7,809 nucleotides of DNA from Akkermansia sp. (GTDB lineage Bacteria; Verrucomicrobiota; Verrucomicrobiia; Verrucomicrobiales; Akkermansiaceae): the NCBI GenBank assembly GCA_020047775.1, contig JAIFNK010000170.1, positions 1 to 7,809 on the forward strand. The letters are read 5' to 3'. Position numbers and translations under genes: made by a program. Numbering within the stretch: the first letter of the stretch is position 1; the number at the start of each line of letters is the position of its first letter. The notes beneath the pieces are model-generated. The model was given only the letters and a program-made list of their open reading frames with translations, made no database searches and was not told the origin of the DNA. Shown in pieces: positions 6,120 to 7,809 of this stretch.

Positions 6120-7022
6120 CTAGTTCGCGTCCAATGCGGATTGGATTCCCCGGATCTTGCCGGGGTCGATGAGGAGCAGGAGCTTGAACTGAGCGGGGTG
6201 GAGCTTGCGAAGCTGGGGGAGGATGGCGTTTTCTTCCGGGACGACTTGAATGGGCTCTCCAGCAGGTGGTGGAATGGGTCGTGGCAGAAGGTGATTCACC
6301 ATGAAAAGGGTGGGTTCGGGCGGCATGATTTGGATGGGTCTGGTGAGAACGACCTCTTCGTATTCTTGCCCCGGAACTCCGGTGATCTTGATATCGATCG
6401 GTTTCCCGGCTTGAGTGGGATTTTGTTCGGAGGTCATTTCACAGAGTTTCCATGGCATGAAGGGGCCGTCGAAATCCTGGAAACGGATATTCGCGTCGAT
6501 CAACCGGTGGATGGGATCGGAGCTGGTGACGATGAGCCACTGGCCGTTGACCTTGATCGGCTGCGGGCCGGCGGCGAGCGCTTCGATGAAATCCGCTTTG
6601 GCCCGGTCATAAAGTTCGCCGAGTTTCGTGGTGACTTGGGCGGATTGCTCGGGAGTGAGCGCCCACGCTTCGACCAGGGCGTCGTGATACCAACGGTCCT
6701 GAGCCTTCCGCTGGACGAGGTATTCCTCCTTGCTGGCCACGCGGATGCCGAGGTCGAGGCCGGCGGTTTGAAAATCGTCGATGATCCAGCCGATTTGCGA
6801 ATCGGTGAGTCCCTGCACTTTCCGGGCTGCGTAATCGACAGCGGGCGGCGCAACCGGGGCGACGGGACGCACGGCACGGCGGGTCTTCGGCGGGGGCGGC
6901 GGCAGTTGATTCCTGGCAATGACTTCCCGAGCAACGGTGACCTGCGCCTGCCAGACGGCGGCCAAGGTGACGAGGAAGGCGAGCGCGAACCACGCGAGGG
7001 TGAGCTGGAGGTTCTTGTTCAT
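6120..7022 (-). CDS. Membrane-anchored protein of unknown function with LTxxQ-like motifs
   Basis: I do not recognise this 300-residue protein. A single hydrophobic segment at about 6-25 anchors it, with no clear cleavage site, so most of it probably faces the periplasm. A proline-rich linker follows (PPPPP at 41-45, then alternating P, A and V up to 60). The body is charged and largely helical-looking at 62-150, then more beta-like. LTDSQ (72-76), LTPEQ (122-126) and LHPAQ (274-278) are three similarly built motifs, each followed by a helix-forming stretch. LTPEQ-type motifs are known in Spy/CpxP-like periplasmic proteins, but the length and order here differ. A second proline-rich run lies at 248-254. 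The ATG at 7022 is chosen because the open frame above it runs into the intergenic palindrome. The gene is followed at 112 bases by the DUF1080 gene and is divergent from the prepilin peptidase. Confidence 0.8.
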   Translation of the reverse strand: MNKNLQLTLAWFALAFLVTLAAVWQAQVTVAREVIARNQLPPPPPKTRRAVRPVAPVAPPAVDYAARKVQGLTDSQIGWIIDDFQTAGLDLGIRVASKEEYLVQRKAQDRWYHDALVEAWALTPEQSAQVTTKLGELYDRAKADFIEALAAGPQPIKVNGQWLIVTSSDPIHRLIDANIRFQDFDGPFMPWKLCEMTSEQNPTQAGKPIDIKITGVPGQEYEEVVLTRPIQIMPPEPTLFMVNHLLPRPIPPPAGEPIQVVPEENAILPQLRKLHPAQFKLLLLIDPGKIRGIQSALDAN

Positions 7023-7082
7023 CGGGCGGGAGTCAGACGGACGATTGATCGGTAAGCGGGATTTGGCGATGGGAAAGCCCGT

Positions 7083-7188
7083 AAGATTTACCGCAGAGTC
7101 GCGGAGAACGCAAAGGGACGCGGAGGATTCCTTCGACAAATGCTTCTCTGCGCTCCTTTGCGACCTTTGCGCCTCCGCAGTATATCTT
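7083..7188. repeat. Imperfect intergenic palindrome of the CGCAGAG type
   Basis: Two 45-base arms, 7083-7127 and 7144-7188, are inverted copies matching at 33 of 45 positions without a gap, around a 16-base loop. Several mismatches would be G-U pairs in RNA. Each arm is built of short near-repeats: CGCAGAGT, CGCGGAGAA, CGCAAAGGGA and CGCGGAGGA follow one another in the left arm. Similar purine-rich CGCAGAG palindromes recur between genes in many unrelated bacteria; I state this from memory. Frames on both strands run open through it and give typical spurious peptides, including the false N-terminal extension of the minus-strand gene. It lies in the divergent gap between that gene and the prepilin peptidase. 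Confidence 0.75.
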
Positions 7189-7268
7189 CCTCCCGCAGAC
7201 AGGCTTATCCGGCCACCCCGCGCCTTTGTTCTTGGCAGGCGGACAGAGCCGGCTTGAATGGTGGAACT

Positions 7269-7809
7269 TTGGCTACCGCGACTTCTAATTTGCCCTTCGA
7301 GCCTTGGATCTGGCTGATTCCGGCGTTTTTCATCGGTGCGTGCATCGGCTCATTCCTGAACGTGGTGATCTACCGGGTGCCGCTCAACATGTCGGTGAAC
7401 GAGCCGAAGCGGTCGTTCTGCCCCCAGTGCAAAAAGCCGATCCCGATGTGGCTGAATCTTCCGCTGATCAGCTGGCTGTGGCTGCGGGGGAAATGTAAGG
7501 AGTGCCACGCGCCGATCGCATTCCGCTACTTCGGGGTGGAGCTACTGACGGCGGTGTTGTTCGTGGCAGTGGCGTGGGTTTTCCTGCCGCAGTCGGTGGG
7601 GGTGGTGGTTTTCCTGTGGGTGCTGATGGCGTTGCTGGTTTCCATCACGTTCATCGACGCGGAGCACCTGATCATCCCGACGACGCTGACTTGGGCGGGC
7701 TCGGTGGTGGGGCTGGGCGCGTGTGCGGTGTGGCCGCAGCTGCCGGTGCTGGCGGGTGAGGCGGGGAACTGGCTGGCTGGACTCAAGCAGGGTGGCATCG
7801 GCTGGGTGG
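7269..7809 (+). CDS. pilD: Prepilin peptidase / N-methyltransferase (A24 family), N-terminal part
   Basis: This gene reads off the right edge with 180 codons visible. The product is the inner-membrane aspartic peptidase that removes the leader of type IV pilins or type II secretion pseudopilins and methylates the new N-terminus. The first membrane segment contains GACIGSFLNVVIYRVP (21-36), a hallmark of the methylation domain. Two cysteine pairs follow, CPQC (49-52) and CKEC (74-77), the zinc-binding set of classical PilD/GspO enzymes. Further membrane segments lie at about 88-104 and 108-127. The first catalytic aspartate is Asp128 in FIDAEHLIIP; the second (GxGD) would lie outside. The frame has no ATG near the start. 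TTG at 7269 is chosen because GGTGGA ends three bases upstream and the product starts MATSNLPFEPW; a TTG at 7254 is the alternative. Whether it is pilD or gspO needs the neighbouring genes. Confidence 0.93.
   Translation, partial: MATATSNLPFEPWIWLIPAFFIGACIGSFLNVVIYRVPLNMSVNEPKRSFCPQCKKPIPMWLNLPLISWLWLRGKCKECHAPIAFRYFGVELLTAVLFVAVAWVFLPQSVGVVVFLWVLMALLVSITFIDAEHLIIPTTLTWAGSVVGLGACAVWPQLPVLAGEAGNWLAGLKQGGIGWV

Noticed and set aside
5012..6172. 386-codon plus-strand open frame opposite the DUF1080 gene
   Set aside because: The minus-strand frame encodes an unmistakable signal peptide and DUF1080 domain; the opposing frame is its shadow.
7157..7186. Possible promoter TTTGCG - 18 bases - TATATC before the prepilin peptidase
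   Set aside because: The -35 box is poor and both boxes are part of the palindrome arm, so the match is better explained by the repeat.
6919..7257. Plus-strand frame running through the CGCAGAG palindrome
   Set aside because: Its translation there is the usual spurious peptide of this repeat type, and its start lies antisense within the membrane-anchored protein gene.

Overview
The window is GC-rich bacterial DNA holding eight protein-coding genes, one of them cut by the right edge. It has no RNA genes, no CRISPR array and no intact mobile element. A DUF1080 (3-keto-disaccharide hydrolase family) secreted protein, several signal-peptide or lipoprotein genes of unknown role, gene starts without clear Shine-Dalgarno sequences, and structured repeats between genes together suggest a Verrucomicrobiota (or related PVC) chromosome. 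This assignment is inferred from gene content, not from a marker gene.

Left part (1-2691). A structured non-coding segment with two inverted repeats (2-65) precedes sufT, an Fe-S cluster assembly/maturation factor. sufT converges on a low-molecular-weight phosphatase gene on the minus strand, and their stop codons interlock in one TTAA. The phosphatase is transcribed away from an APC-family amino acid permease across a 134-bp gap. The permease ends in a strong stem-loop followed by AATTTT that encloses its own stop codon.

Middle (2692-6007). An uncharacterised lipoprotein converges on a Tat-type lipoprotein serine hydrolase (beta-lactamase/class C fold). The gap between them is almost entirely a 106-bp double-hairpin palindromic element. 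Upstream of the hydrolase, on the same strand, is the secreted DUF1080 protein.

Right part (6120-7809). A membrane-anchored protein of unknown function with three LTxxQ-like motifs lies on the minus strand. Across a 246-bp divergent gap, which contains a roughly 105-bp imperfect palindrome of the CGCAGAG type, is the start of a prepilin peptidase (PilD/GspO family) reading off the right edge. It apparently uses a TTG start.

No single pathway unites the window. The common theme is the cell envelope: a permease, two lipoproteins, a secreted carbohydrate-active protein, a membrane-anchored protein and the pilin/secretin-system peptidase. I do not see a convincing new multi-gene system. The most notable items are the three intergenic palindromic elements, the arginine-phosphatase-like P-loop of the phosphatase, and the two uncharacterised envelope proteins.
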